From the NCBI GenBank assembly GCA_046330285.1, contig JAXLSX010000004.1:124001-188000 (forward strand): 64,000 nt of DNA. Direction: 5' to 3'. The notes under the pieces are model-generated. The model was not told where the DNA came from and ran no database searches. It saw only the letters and a program-made list of their open reading frames with translations. The DNA is from RHKX01 sp046330285. Its GTDB lineage: Bacteria > Actinomycetota > Thermoleophilia > Solirubrobacterales > 70-9. The translations under genes were made by a program, and so were the position numbers. This document shows, piece by piece, positions 1 to 9,175 of this stretch; within the stretch, counting starts at the first letter, position 1; the number at the start of each line of letters is the position of its first letter.

Positions 1-262
1 GCGCGCGGTGCTCGCGGCGACCGGCGCCGAGGAGACGACCCTCGTCGCCCTCGAGGCCGACGTCCAGACCCTCCGCGACCGGATCCTCGCCCGCGAGCCC
101 GCCGGCTGGCAGGGCCTGCCCGAGCTCCTCAACGCCTCGCAGCGCCTCGCAGCCTCGATCAGGGACCTGTCCGGGATCGACCTCGTCTTCAGCACCGAGG
201 GCGAGCAGCCGGCGGCGGTCGCGGACCGGATCGCGGAGGCGATCAGCCCAGCGGAGAGATGA
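1..262 (+). CDS. Kinase-like protein, C-terminal fragment (cut by window start)
   Basis: Only the last 87 or so residues are visible; the reading frame is open to the left edge, so the true start lies outside. The tail contains a pattern like LRDRILAREPAGWQG followed by GIDLVFSTEG, which resembles the C-terminal lid and core of small P-loop nucleotide-binding kinases, but the P-loop itself is not in the window, so the assignment is tentative. Its last 20 bases overlap the 3' end of the convergent VOC gene. Confidence 0.55.
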   Translation, partial: RAVLAATGAEETTLVALEADVQTLRDRILAREPAGWQGLPELLNASQRLAASIRDLSGIDLVFSTEGEQPAAVADRIAEAISPAER

Positions 263-617
263 CCCCGATCACGTGACCCTCGGGGTCCGTGAACTGCCCG
301 AGGATCAAGCCGATCGACTGCATCTCCTCGGGCCCGAAGATCCGCGACCCCCCGAGCTGCTCGGCCTTGGCGAGCGACTCCTCGACGTCGGGGACCTGGA
401 CGTAGAAGGTGACGTGTCCCTCGTAGCCCTCGGGGCCGCCGGCGACGCCGCCGCCGATCCCGACGCCGTCGTCGCTGAGGTTCTCCTCGCGGTCGACCCT
501 GCCGTAGTTCATCGGGTTGTCGGCGTCGATCCCCCAGCCGAACAGCTGTGAGTAGTAGTCCTGCAACGCCTTCCCGTCCTTGCCGATCACTTCGAAGTGG
601 ACGACCGGATGACCCAT
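243..617 (-). CDS. VOC-family (glyoxalase/bleomycin-resistance fold) protein
   Basis: A 124-residue single-domain protein opening with HFEVIGKD and LQDYYSQLFGW, the usual first beta-strand and helix of the vicinal oxygen chelate fold, and closing with FTDPEGHVIGVISP, the typical last strand. Members bind a metal and act on small molecules or simply bind ligands; no substrate can be read here. Start chosen at the ATG (617) because AAAGGAG sits about 5 bases upstream. It is transcribed away from the hydrolase gene ending at 692 on the same strand and may be cotranscribed with it. Confidence 0.85.
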   Translation of the reverse strand: MGHPVVHFEVIGKDGKALQDYYSQLFGWGIDADNPMNYGRVDREENLSDDGVGIGGGVAGGPEGYEGHVTFYVQVPDVEESLAKAEQLGGSRIFGPEEMQSIGLILGQFTDPEGHVIGVISPLG

Positions 618-691
618 GGTGCGCTCCTTTGCCTCGTCGTTTCGCGGTTGCGATCGCAACCCGGTGGATGTGACCGCGGGTGTCCGCGAAT

Positions 692-1546
692 CTAATCGGC
701 CACGAACGCCTCGATCGCCGCCGCCACCTCGGTGGGACGGTCCAGCATCACGAACGTCGATGCCCCGGCGATCTCGACCAGTCTCGAATCGGGGATCGCC
801 GCGGCGATCCGGCGAGCGTGGTCGAGCTTGAAGAACCGGTCGTCGGTTCCCCAGACGAGCAGGGCCGGGATCTCGAGGCCGGGCAGCTTCGTCCCGGCAG
901 CCAGCGTGTCGGCCGGGCGCATCGCCGCGATGAACTTCCGCCCGTCGCGGCGGATCCCCGCGTCGCGGACCTGCGGCTCGGTGAACGCACGGAGCAGCTC
1001 GTCGTCGGGCGGGCCGCTCGTCAGGGCGCCGTAGGCGATCGGAGACGTCCGCAGGGCGCGCAGGCGCATCGAGGCGACCAGCGCCGCGTAGCCGCCGGGG
1101 GCGCGCGCCATCCAGACCATCGTCTTGAACGTCCCCGGCGGGAAGTGCTCGAAGCTGTCGCAGTTGGTCAGCACGAGGCGCGCGATCCGCTCGGGCCGTT
1201 CGGTGACGAGGATCTGGCTCACCGCCCCGCCCGAGTCGTTGGCGACGATGGTCACGTCGTCGAGGTCGAGCGCGGCCAGGAACTCGCTGATCAGCCGCGC
1301 CTGGCCGCGAGGGGAGAGGTCGGCGTCCGGGTTCATCGCCTCGGAGTGGGAGCCCATCGGCCAGTCCGGGACGATGCAGCGGTTCCCGCCGGCCAACGAG
1401 GGCGCGACGCCGTCCCAGAGCCGCCCGTTGGCGATCGCGCCGTGGACGAAGACGATCGGGCGCCCGGAGCCGCTTTCGCGGTAGTGGATCGGCCCGGCGC
1501 CGAGCATGACCCTGCCTGCCGTGAATCCGTCGCCGCTTGCACTCAT
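692..1546 (-). CDS. Alpha/beta hydrolase with an Asp nucleophile elbow
   Basis: A 284-residue alpha/beta-hydrolase fold protein. The oxyanion motif VFVHGAIANG is near residue 35. The nucleophile elbow reads VANDSGG, which places Asp104 where esterases have Ser, as in haloalkane and fluoroacetate dehalogenases and relatives. The acid-loop VWGTDDRF (232-239) is present, but where a catalytic His is expected the sequence is GASTFVMLDRP, with no His. The protein may therefore be a non-classical member or not a conventional hydrolase. ATG at 1546 is preferred over upstream starts because those would run through the operator DNA. It is divergent from a TetR regulator, which probably controls it. 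Confidence 0.8.
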   Translation of the reverse strand: MSASGDGFTAGRVMLGAGPIHYRESGSGRPIVFVHGAIANGRLWDGVAPSLAGGNRCIVPDWPMGSHSEAMNPDADLSPRGQARLISEFLAALDLDDVTIVANDSGGAVSQILVTERPERIARLVLTNCDSFEHFPPGTFKTMVWMARAPGGYAALVASMRLRALRTSPIAYGALTSGPPDDELLRAFTEPQVRDAGIRRDGRKFIAAMRPADTLAAGTKLPGLEIPALLVWGTDDRFFKLDHARRIAAAIPDSRLVEIAGASTFVMLDRPTEVAAAIEAFVAD

Positions 1547-1586
1547 GATCGATCCGCCTTGCCGCGGCCGTCGCCGCTGGTAGATT

Positions 1587-1629
1587 ACATACGAACACCA
1601 TGTATTTAACATACGAACAGGTTGTATGT
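1587..1629. promoter_or_regulatory. Tandem TetR-type operator
   Basis: Two inverted repeats of the same form lie in the divergent promoter: ACATAC-N9-GTATTT at 1587-1607 and ACATAC-N9-GTATGT at 1609-1629. Their left arms extend to the same 11-mer ACATACGAACA and are offset by 22 bp, two helical turns, so two dimers would bind on one face. The second site contains the ATG (1626) of the TetR gene. This is seen directly; assignment to the adjacent TetR protein is inference from position. Confidence 0.75.
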
Positions 1630-2240
1630 CAAATCGGGAGCGCCCGGTGACGACGCGGCGCACGCAGGCCGAGCGCCGCGAGGCGACGCGCGCGGCGCTG
1701 CTCGAAGCCGCCCGCCCGCTCTTCGCCGATCGCGGCTACGAGGCCGTAAGCAGCGAGGAGATCGTCGCCGCCGCGGGGGTCACGCGCGGCGCCCTCTACC
1801 ACCACTTCGACGGCAAGCGCGGGCTCTTCGCGTCCGTCTTCGAGGAAGTCGAAGCGGAGCTGACCGCGAGCTTCGACCTCTCCGGCCTCGACGCCGGCGA
1901 CCCCCTCGCGGTGCTGCTCGCGGCGATCGACCAGTTCCTCGACCTCAGTCTCGACTCGCAGGTGCAGCGGATCGTCCTCATCGACGGCCCCTCGGTTCTC
2001 GGCTGGGAGGCCTGGCACGAGGTCGAGCGCCGCTACGGGCTCGGCCTGATCGAAGCCGGCCTGACGGCCGCGATCGACGCCGGCCAGATCGCGGCGCTGC
2101 CGGTGCCGGAGCTGGCGCTGATGCTGCTCGGCGCGCTGACCGAGGCCGGACTGCAGCTCGCTCGCGCCGATGACTCCGAGGCCGCGCGGGAGCGGGCCTC
2201 CTCGGGCCTCCATGCGCTGCTGCGGGGGCTCGCCCTCTAG
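1626..2240 (+). CDS. TetR/AcrR-family transcriptional regulator
   Basis: 204 residues. The N-terminal helix-turn-helix (about 18-64) is classic: LLEAARPLFADRGYEAVS, then IVAAAGVTRGALYHHFDGK. The C-terminal helical domain would hold an effector pocket. The ATG at 1626 lies inside the operator, with no room for a ribosome binding site, so either the mRNA is leaderless or a GTG at 1647 (giving TTRRTQAERRE) is used. It is divergent from the hydrolase gene, and the tandem palindrome between them predicts repression of both genes with relief by a small ligand. Confidence 0.9.
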   Translation: MSNRERPVTTRRTQAERREATRAALLEAARPLFADRGYEAVSSEEIVAAAGVTRGALYHHFDGKRGLFASVFEEVEAELTASFDLSGLDAGDPLAVLLAAIDQFLDLSLDSQVQRIVLIDGPSVLGWEAWHEVERRYGLGLIEAGLTAAIDAGQIAALPVPELALMLLGALTEAGLQLARADDSEAARERASSGLHALLRGLAL

Positions 2241-2281
2241 TCGGTGTCGTCGGTGTCCGGCGCCCGCCGTAGCTTCCGCCC

Positions 2282-2803
2282 GTGGCTCAATTCGCGATCC
2301 GGGCGCCGTCGGTCGCCGACCTCTTCGATCCGTTCAGCACCGAGCCGCTCGAGGACCGGCCCCTGCGCGAGGAGGTCAGGGAGCGGATCCTCCGCGTCTG
2401 GATCGACACCCGCGAGGAGCGCCCCGAGTACCTGACGGTCGAGCTGCCGGAGGGGGAGCGCCGCGACGAGCTCGCCCCGCTGGTCCAGGCGGCCGTCCGC
2501 AACGATCTCCGCGCCGCCTACGAGGCGAGCAGCAAGTTCCTGATCTTCCCGGCCCGCAGCGAACGCCGCGAGGCGTACGTCGCCTTCGGCTTCCTCGTCG
2601 TCTGCCTCGTCGCCTCGAGCCTGTTCGACAAGTGGACCGACAACGAGACCGTCTTCGTCGGGATCTCGCAGGGCCTCGTGGTGCTCGGCTGGGTGGCGAT
2701 GTGGCAGCCGGCGCAACAGCTCTTCCAGGCAATCTCGCTGTGGCTGAGCCGGAACCGCTACCACGAGCTCGCCGAGGTGCCGATCGAGGTCAGCTGGGTC
2801 TGA
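2282..2803 (+). CDS. Hypothetical protein with two transmembrane segments
   Basis: 173 residues from a GTG start, with no family recognised. The first about 95 residues are soluble and charged (PLREEVRERILRVWIDTRE). Two hydrophobic stretches follow: AFGFLVVCLVASSLF, and an amphipathic to hydrophobic segment VGISQGLVVLGWVAMW. The tail is soluble. This suggests a cytoplasmic domain anchored by a membrane hairpin. It begins 41 bases after the TetR gene on the same strand and could be cotranscribed, but nothing links their functions. Confidence 0.65.
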   Translation: MAQFAIRAPSVADLFDPFSTEPLEDRPLREEVRERILRVWIDTREERPEYLTVELPEGERRDELAPLVQAAVRNDLRAAYEASSKFLIFPARSERREAYVAFGFLVVCLVASSLFDKWTDNETVFVGISQGLVVLGWVAMWQPAQQLFQAISLWLSRNRYHELAEVPIEVSWV

Positions 2804-2848
2804 GCGAGACCCGTCCCGCCGGCGCGGGCGGCGTGCGACCATGGCTGC

Positions 2849-3676
2849 ATGGCTCGCCTCCGCCCGGCCCTCGCAGCCTTCGTCGTCGCCCTCTCGCTCG
2901 CCGTCCCCGCGGTCGCGGGCGCCTTCGCGCCGCCACCGCCCGACGCAGGCTTCGACTACCAGATCGGCGGGGACTATCCGCTGCCCGCGGGCGTCTCGGT
3001 CGTCTCCCGCGATTGGTTCAGCGGGCGCCCTGCCGCCGGCGGCAGCTACTCGATCTGTTACGTCAACGGCTTCCAGACACAGGCGAACGAGGCGGGGACC
3101 GATCGGCCCGACGAGCTCTCGAACTGGCCGCGGAAGCTCGTGCTGAAGCGGCTCGGGGACGATCCCCACTGGGGTGGCGAGTACCTCGTCGACCTGAGCA
3201 CGAAGGGCAAGCGAAAGGCCGCGGCCCGCTGGGTCCAGCAGATGATCGCCGGCTGTGCCGACGCCGGATTCGACGCAGTCGAGTTCGACAACCTCGACTC
3301 GTGGACGCGGTTCCGCGGCACGCCGCTCGCCGATCGCGTTCCGTTCGGCAAGCCGCAGGCGCTCGACTACGCGGGCATGCTCGCCGATCGCGCCCACGCC
3401 CTCGACATGGCCGTCGGCCAGAAGAACACGGTCGAGATCACGAAGGGAGAGTCGCAGCGGGTCGGGTTCGACTTCGCGATCGCGGAGGAGTGCGGGCGCT
3501 GGCACGAGTGCGGCGGTTATCGGCGTGTCTACGGCGACGAGGTCGTCGCGATCGAGTATCGGCGCGAGGATTTCCGCCGGGCTTGCGCCTCGGTCGGCGA
3601 CGACATCGCCGTCGTCCTCCGCGACCGGCTGGTCAGCACTCCGGGGAAGAAGCGCTACGTCTTCGACGCCTGCTGA
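2849..3676 (+). CDS. Secreted GH114-like glycoside hydrolase
   Basis: 275 residues with a clear Sec signal peptide (MARLRPALAAFVVALSLAV, cleavage near AGAFA). The mature part looks like the glycoside hydrolase 114 (endo-alpha-1,4-polygalactosaminidase-like) TIM-barrel: SICYVNGFQ at the first strand, a tryptophan-rich WVQQMIAGC helix, DAVEFDNLDSW with the presumed catalytic acidic residues, GQKNT, and FAIAEECG near the end. The family acts on galactosamine-rich exopolysaccharide; the real substrate is not known. ATG start directly before the signal peptide. It stands alone between unrelated small genes. Confidence 0.75.
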   Translation: MARLRPALAAFVVALSLAVPAVAGAFAPPPPDAGFDYQIGGDYPLPAGVSVVSRDWFSGRPAAGGSYSICYVNGFQTQANEAGTDRPDELSNWPRKLVLKRLGDDPHWGGEYLVDLSTKGKRKAAARWVQQMIAGCADAGFDAVEFDNLDSWTRFRGTPLADRVPFGKPQALDYAGMLADRAHALDMAVGQKNTVEITKGESQRVGFDFAIAEECGRWHECGGYRRVYGDEVVAIEYRREDFRRACASVGDDIAVVLRDRLVSTPGKKRYVFDAC

Positions 3677-3701
3677 GCGCCGGGGTGATATCAGGGGGGT
3701 C

Positions 3702-4013
3702 GTGACCTTCGACGACGCGCTCTCCGCACTCCTCGCCCTCGTCGGGCGCCGGGTCGAGGTGCACGTCGTCTCGGCGGGGGAGAGCCCGCACCTGGTGGCC
3801 ACCTTCGGCGGGATCCTCCGCGCCGGGCACTCGATGACGGGCGGCGAGCCGAGCGAGCACGAGGCGATCTTCATCCGCCTCGACGCCGGGCGGGAGACCG
3901 GATCGCTGAGCCTGAACCGCGAGGTCTACCGGGGTGCGATCGCGCACGAGGACGGCTCGCTGACCCTGCAGCTCGGCGGCGTCGAGATGCTGATCGCGGT
4001 CCACGACGAATGA
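3702..4013 (+). CDS. Small hypothetical protein
   Basis: 103 residues from a GTG start with a G-rich tract (CAGGGGGG) just upstream. The sequence is beta-rich and acidic (LLALVGRRVEVHVVS, HLVATFGGIL, LNREVYRGAI, LTLQLGGVEMLI), suggesting a small barrel or Sm-like fold, but no family is recognised. Codon use matches the neighbours and the gene fills the gap between the GH114 and P450 genes, which supports it being real. Confidence 0.6.
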   Translation: MTFDDALSALLALVGRRVEVHVVSAGESPHLVATFGGILRAGHSMTGGEPSEHEAIFIRLDAGRETGSLSLNREVYRGAIAHEDGSLTLQLGGVEMLIAVHDE

Positions 4014-4053
4014 CCGCGGGGCAGCCGAGGCCTTCGCGTAAGCTCCTTCGCCG

Positions 4054-5412
4054 GTGACCGCGAGCGCCACATCGGCTCCGGCGGCTCCTCCCCGCGGGGG
4101 GATGCCGCCCCGGCCCGACCTCTCGAACCTGATGATGAGCGTCGGCTTCATGCTGACGCCGACCCGGTTCCTCGACGCCTGCCGGGAGCGCTGCGGCGAC
4201 TACTTCACGCTCCGCCCGACCCCCGACCGCGAGCTCGTCGTCACCTGCGATCCGGAAGCCGTCAAGGCGATCTTCACCGGCGATCCCGACGTCCTCTACG
4301 CGGGCGAGGGGAACATCACGCTGGCGCCGCTGCTCGGCCCGGGCTCGGTCCTGCTGCTCGACGGCCCCGAGCACCTCCGCCACCGCCGGCTGCTGCTGCC
4401 GCCGTTCCACGGCGAGCGGATGCGCGCCTACGGGGAGATGATGGAAGACGTGGCGGAGCGCCGGGTCGCGGAGTGGCCGGATGACCGCGAGTTCGGCGTC
4501 CTCCCGAGCATGCAGGCGATCACGCTCGAGGTGATCATGCGGGCCGTATTCGGCTTCGAGGACGCGGAACGCCGCGAGCGGATCGGCGGACCGCTGCGCA
4601 GCCTGCTCGACACCGTCGGCAGCCGTCCCCGCGTCCTCGCGCTGGCGCTGACCGCCGGGCGCAGCGGCCCGCTCAGCCCGTGGCGCCGGTTCGCCGCGAT
4701 GCGCGAGCGCGCCGACGCGCTTCTCTACGAGGAGATCCGCGCTCGCCGCGCCGACCCGCACGGGGACGAGGGCGACGACATCTTCTCGATGCTGCTGGCG
4801 GCCCGGGACGAGGAGGGACGGCCGCTGACGGACGCCGAGCTCCGCGACGAGCTGATGACGCTGCTGCTCGCCGGACACGAGACGACTGCGACCGCGCTCG
4901 CGTGGACGTTCGAGCAGCTCACCCGCAATCCGGGAGTCCTCGACCGCCTGATCGCGGCGGAGGCCGCCGGTGACGGCGATTACCTCGACGCGGTCGTGAA
5001 GGAGAGCCTGCGGCTGCGGCCGGTGGTGCCGGCGGTCGTGCGCTGCCTGCAAGCCCCGATCGAGCTCGGCGGCTGGGAGCTCCCCGCCGGCGTCAATGTC
5101 GCCCCGTCGATCTACCTCATGCACCGCCGCGCCGACCTCTACCCGGAGCCGCTCGCCTTCCGGCCCGAGCGCTTCCTCGACGACCCGCCCGGGACCTACG
5201 AGTGGATCCCGTTCGGCGGCGGCATCCGTCGCTGCCTCGGCGCCAGCTTCGCCGCCTTCGAGATGAAGATCGTGATCCGGGCGGTCCTGGCCGCGCGGCG
5301 GTTGCGCCCGCGGCCGGGCGCAAGGCCCGAGGGCGTGACGCGGCGGGCGATCACGTTCGCCCCCACGCGGGGCGGGCGCCTGCGGGCGGACCGGCTCGGC
5401 GCGGCGATCTGA
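4054..5412 (+). CDS. Cytochrome P450
   Basis: 452 residues, a full-length bacterial class I type P450. Seen in order: a Pro-rich N-terminus, the I-helix oxygen-activating AGHETT (273-278), the K-helix ExxR as ESLR (317-320), a PERF meander (371-374), and the heme-binding loop FGGGIRRCLG with the axial Cys394. It would hydroxylate or otherwise oxidise a lipophilic substrate with electrons from a ferredoxin or flavodoxin system; no redox partner gene is nearby. GTG start. The gene ends 8 bases from the convergent stress-protein gene. Confidence 0.93.
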   Translation: MTASATSAPAAPPRGGMPPRPDLSNLMMSVGFMLTPTRFLDACRERCGDYFTLRPTPDRELVVTCDPEAVKAIFTGDPDVLYAGEGNITLAPLLGPGSVLLLDGPEHLRHRRLLLPPFHGERMRAYGEMMEDVAERRVAEWPDDREFGVLPSMQAITLEVIMRAVFGFEDAERRERIGGPLRSLLDTVGSRPRVLALALTAGRSGPLSPWRRFAAMRERADALLYEEIRARRADPHGDEGDDIFSMLLAARDEEGRPLTDAELRDELMTLLLAGHETTATALAWTFEQLTRNPGVLDRLIAAEAAGDGDYLDAVVKESLRLRPVVPAVVRCLQAPIELGGWELPAGVNVAPSIYLMHRRADLYPEPLAFRPERFLDDPPGTYEWIPFGGGIRRCLGASFAAFEMKIVIRAVLAARRLRPRPGARPEGVTRRAITFAPTRGGRLRADRLGAAI

Positions 5413-5419
5413 GCGGTCG

Positions 5420-6331
5420 TCAGGCCGCGGCTGCGGCCTGCTGGCGACGGAGCCCGAGCGGGTCCATCGAGGTGCCGCGGGGCACGACGAGGAGGGGGGA
5501 GGCGGCGCCGGAGACGAGCGCCCGCGAGGTGCTGCCGAGCAGCGTCCTCCGCAACGGCCCGTGGCCGCGCGAGCCGACGATCATCAGGTCGACCTCGCCG
5601 GAGGCGTCGGCGAGCAGCGCGCCGGGCGAGCCGGTCAGCAGCCGTCCCTCGGACTCGACCCCGTGCGGAATGCGACCGAGGGCCAGCTCCTGGGTCCGCT
5701 GCATCTCCTTCCGCTCGGCGTCCTGGAACTCGCCGGCGGTCATCACCGTCCAGACGGTCGCGTACCCGTACTTCGGGTAGTCGGCGACGCTGAGCACGAG
5801 CAGCTTCCCGTGCGTGCGCTGGGCGATCGCGATCCCGGTCTCGAGCGCGGCCCACGACTCGGGCGAGCCGTCGAAGCCGACTCCGATCTTCAGCATCGGG
5901 GTCTCGGAGCGCTCCGCGTAGCCGCGGGGCGCGACGAGGACGGCGCACGGCGCTCCGTGCAGGAGCGAGGCACCGGTGCTCCCGAGAACCGTCTCACCAA
6001 CCTTGCCGCGATGGCATGAGCCAACGACGAGCACGGTGGCGTGACGATCCTCGGCGAGCTTGCCGAGCGCATTGGAGATCGACTGCTCGGCTACCGGCAC
6101 GGTCTCGATGTCGATGCCCGGGAGTAGGCCTCGAACCTTCGCGAACGTGTCAGCACTCTCGACCGCCAGGGCGTTCGAGAGATCCTCGTGGGTCATCAGG
6201 CCGCGCGGCCAGGGGTAAACCGTCGCGACCGTCAGAGTTCCGCCACAGACCTCGGCAAGGACGCGCCCGAGGGCCAATGCGTCATGGCCTTCGGGACTAT
6301 CCTGATAGCCGATGAGAATCTGGCGTTCCAC
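5420..6331 (-). CDS. Tandem universal stress protein
   Basis: 303 residues made of two Usp domains (about 1-145 and 150-290). Each ends in the ATP-binding motif: GSCHRGKVGETVLGST in the first and GSRGHGPLRRTLLGSTS in the second, matching G-2x-G-9x-G(S/T). Such ATP-binding tandem Usps are common members of hypoxia (DosR-type) regulons in actinobacteria. Start taken at a GTG (6331) that gives VERQILIGYQDS, the usual short lead to the first strand. It is divergent from the sensor-kinase gene, with 93 bases between. Confidence 0.9.
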   Translation of the reverse strand: MERQILIGYQDSPEGHDALALGRVLAEVCGGTLTVATVYPWPRGLMTHEDLSNALAVESADTFAKVRGLLPGIDIETVPVAEQSISNALGKLAEDRHATVLVVGSCHRGKVGETVLGSTGASLLHGAPCAVLVAPRGYAERSETPMLKIGVGFDGSPESWAALETGIAIAQRTHGKLLVLSVADYPKYGYATVWTVMTAGEFQDAERKEMQRTQELALGRIPHGVESEGRLLTGSPGALLADASGEVDLMIVGSRGHGPLRRTLLGSTSRALVSGAASPLLVVPRGTSMDPLGLRRQQAAAAA

Positions 6332-6424
6332 GAGCCGGAATCTAGGGTCGCCGCGGGTGCCGAGCATCCGGATGGACTCGCCAACCTGCTCGGTAGTCAA
6401 CCCCGATCGGCGGAGGCGGCCCCG

Positions 6425-8106
6425 ATGAGCACCGAGGCCTCCGAACTCGAGCGCGGCGAGCTCGAGCGATTGCTTGCGGTCGGCCGCAGCCTCGTCTCCG
6501 AGCTCGACCTCGACACGGTGCTGATGAACGTGCTCGACGCCGCCCGCCAGCTGACCGGGGCGCGCTATGCCGCCCTCGGGGTCCTGAACTCCGACAAGAC
6601 CGAGCTCGAGCGCTTCCTCTACGTCGGGATCGACGACGAGATGCGTCGCCGGATCGGGCCGCTGCCGCGCGGCCACGGGATCCTCGGGGAGCTGATCCGG
6701 GACCCGCGCCCGCTCCGGCTCGAGAACATCGGCGACCACCCGCGCTCCTACGGCTTCCCCTCCGAGCACCCGACGATGACGACGTTCGTCGGCACCCCGA
6801 TCACGGTCCGCGGCGAGGTCTTCGGGAACATCTACCTGACCGAGAAGGAGGGAGGAGAGCCCTTCGACGAGGGCGACGAGCACCTCGTGACGGTGCTCGC
6901 CGAGTGGAGCGCGGTCGCGATCAACAACGCTCGCACCCACGAGGAGCTGCGCCGCGGTCGCGCCGATCTCGAGCGCCTCGTCCAGGGCCTGCAGGCCACC
7001 GCCTCCCTGAGCCGCGAGCTCGGCGGCGAGTCCGACCTCGAGCGGGTGCTGGAGCTCGTCACGAAGCGGGCCCGGGCGCTGCTCGAGGCGCGTTCCAGCT
7101 TCGTGCTGCTCCGCCAGGGCCCCGAGATGGTCGTCCGCGGCGCCGCGGGCGAGTGCGGGGCGCGCTCGCTCGGCCGCGCGATCGGGCCGGGCTCGGGTAC
7201 CGCCGACTTCCTCGGGATGGAGGCCAGCCAGCGAATCGGGCCGGCCGCCGCCGAGTCGCTCGCCGAGCTCGGGATCGAGTCCCGCGCCGGCCTGGCGGTG
7301 CCGCTGCGCTCACGGGGGCAGGGCCTCGGCGTCCTGATGGTCGTCGACCACCTCGGCGACGACCCCGCCTTCTCGGCCGATCAGCAGCTGACTCTTGAGT
7401 CCTTCGCGACGAGCGCCGCCAACGCGATCGCCGCCGCCCACGCGATCGAGGACGAGAAGTCCAAGCTGGCGATCGCCTCCTCCGAGCGGGAGCGCGGCCG
7501 CTGGGCCCGCGAGCTCCACGACGAGACCCTGCAGGAGCTCGGAGCCCTGCGGATCATGCAGGAGAACGCCGCCCGCGCCGGTTCGCTCGAGGAGGCTCGC
7601 GAGCATCTGAAGGGAGCCAACGAGCAGGTCGAGGCAACCGTCGCCGGCCTCCAGGGACTGATCGCCGAGCTGCGCCCCGCCGCGCTCGACCAGATCGGAG
7701 TCGAGGCTGCGATCGAAGCGCTGATCGAGCGACTCGCGTCGCGGTCGGACCTCAGGTTCGAAACCGACATCGACCTCGCCTACGAGCGTGGCGACGAGTC
7801 CTCACGACACGAGCCCGAGTTCGAGGGAACGATCTACCGGCTCGTCCAGGAGGGACTGACCAACGCGATCAAGCACGCCGACGCGACCCGGGCGCGGGTC
7901 GCGATCGAGGAGCGGGACGGATTCGTGACGATTCGCGTCGAGGACGACGGAAACGGATTCGACATGTCTTCGGTCAAACGCGGATTCGGGCTGACCGGCA
8001 TGAGCGAGCGGGTCGAGATGGCGGGTGGCGAGATCTCGTTCGAGGGCCGGGAGGGCGGCGGCACGCTGATCCGGGCGATCCTGCCCGCACGTGATCGCGT
8101 CGGCGA

Positions 8107-8110
<4 letters not shown>
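6425..8110 (+). CDS. DevS/DosS-like GAF sensor histidine kinase
   Basis: 561 residues with two GAF domains (about 25-170 and 195-340), a HisKA_3 dimerisation helix with phospho-acceptor His365 in ARELHDETLQ, and a HATPase_c domain with N480 (EGLTNAIKHA), DDGNGFD and GLTGM. No transmembrane helix, so it is a cytoplasmic sensor. The first GAF contains FPSEHPTMTTF then FGNIYLTEK, very like the heme-binding GAF of mycobacterial DevS/DosS, where a His in this loop ligates heme; here that would be His115. The likely partner is the NarL-type regulator at 10670-11323. Convergent with cydB (4-base overlap). Confidence 0.9.
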
Positions 8111-9174
<1,064 letters not shown>

Positions 9175-9175
9175 C

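Noticed and set aside
6332..6424. A DosR-type box between the Usp and kinase genes
   Set aside because: No palindrome close to the known GGGAC-N-GTCCC-like consensus was found in this gap.
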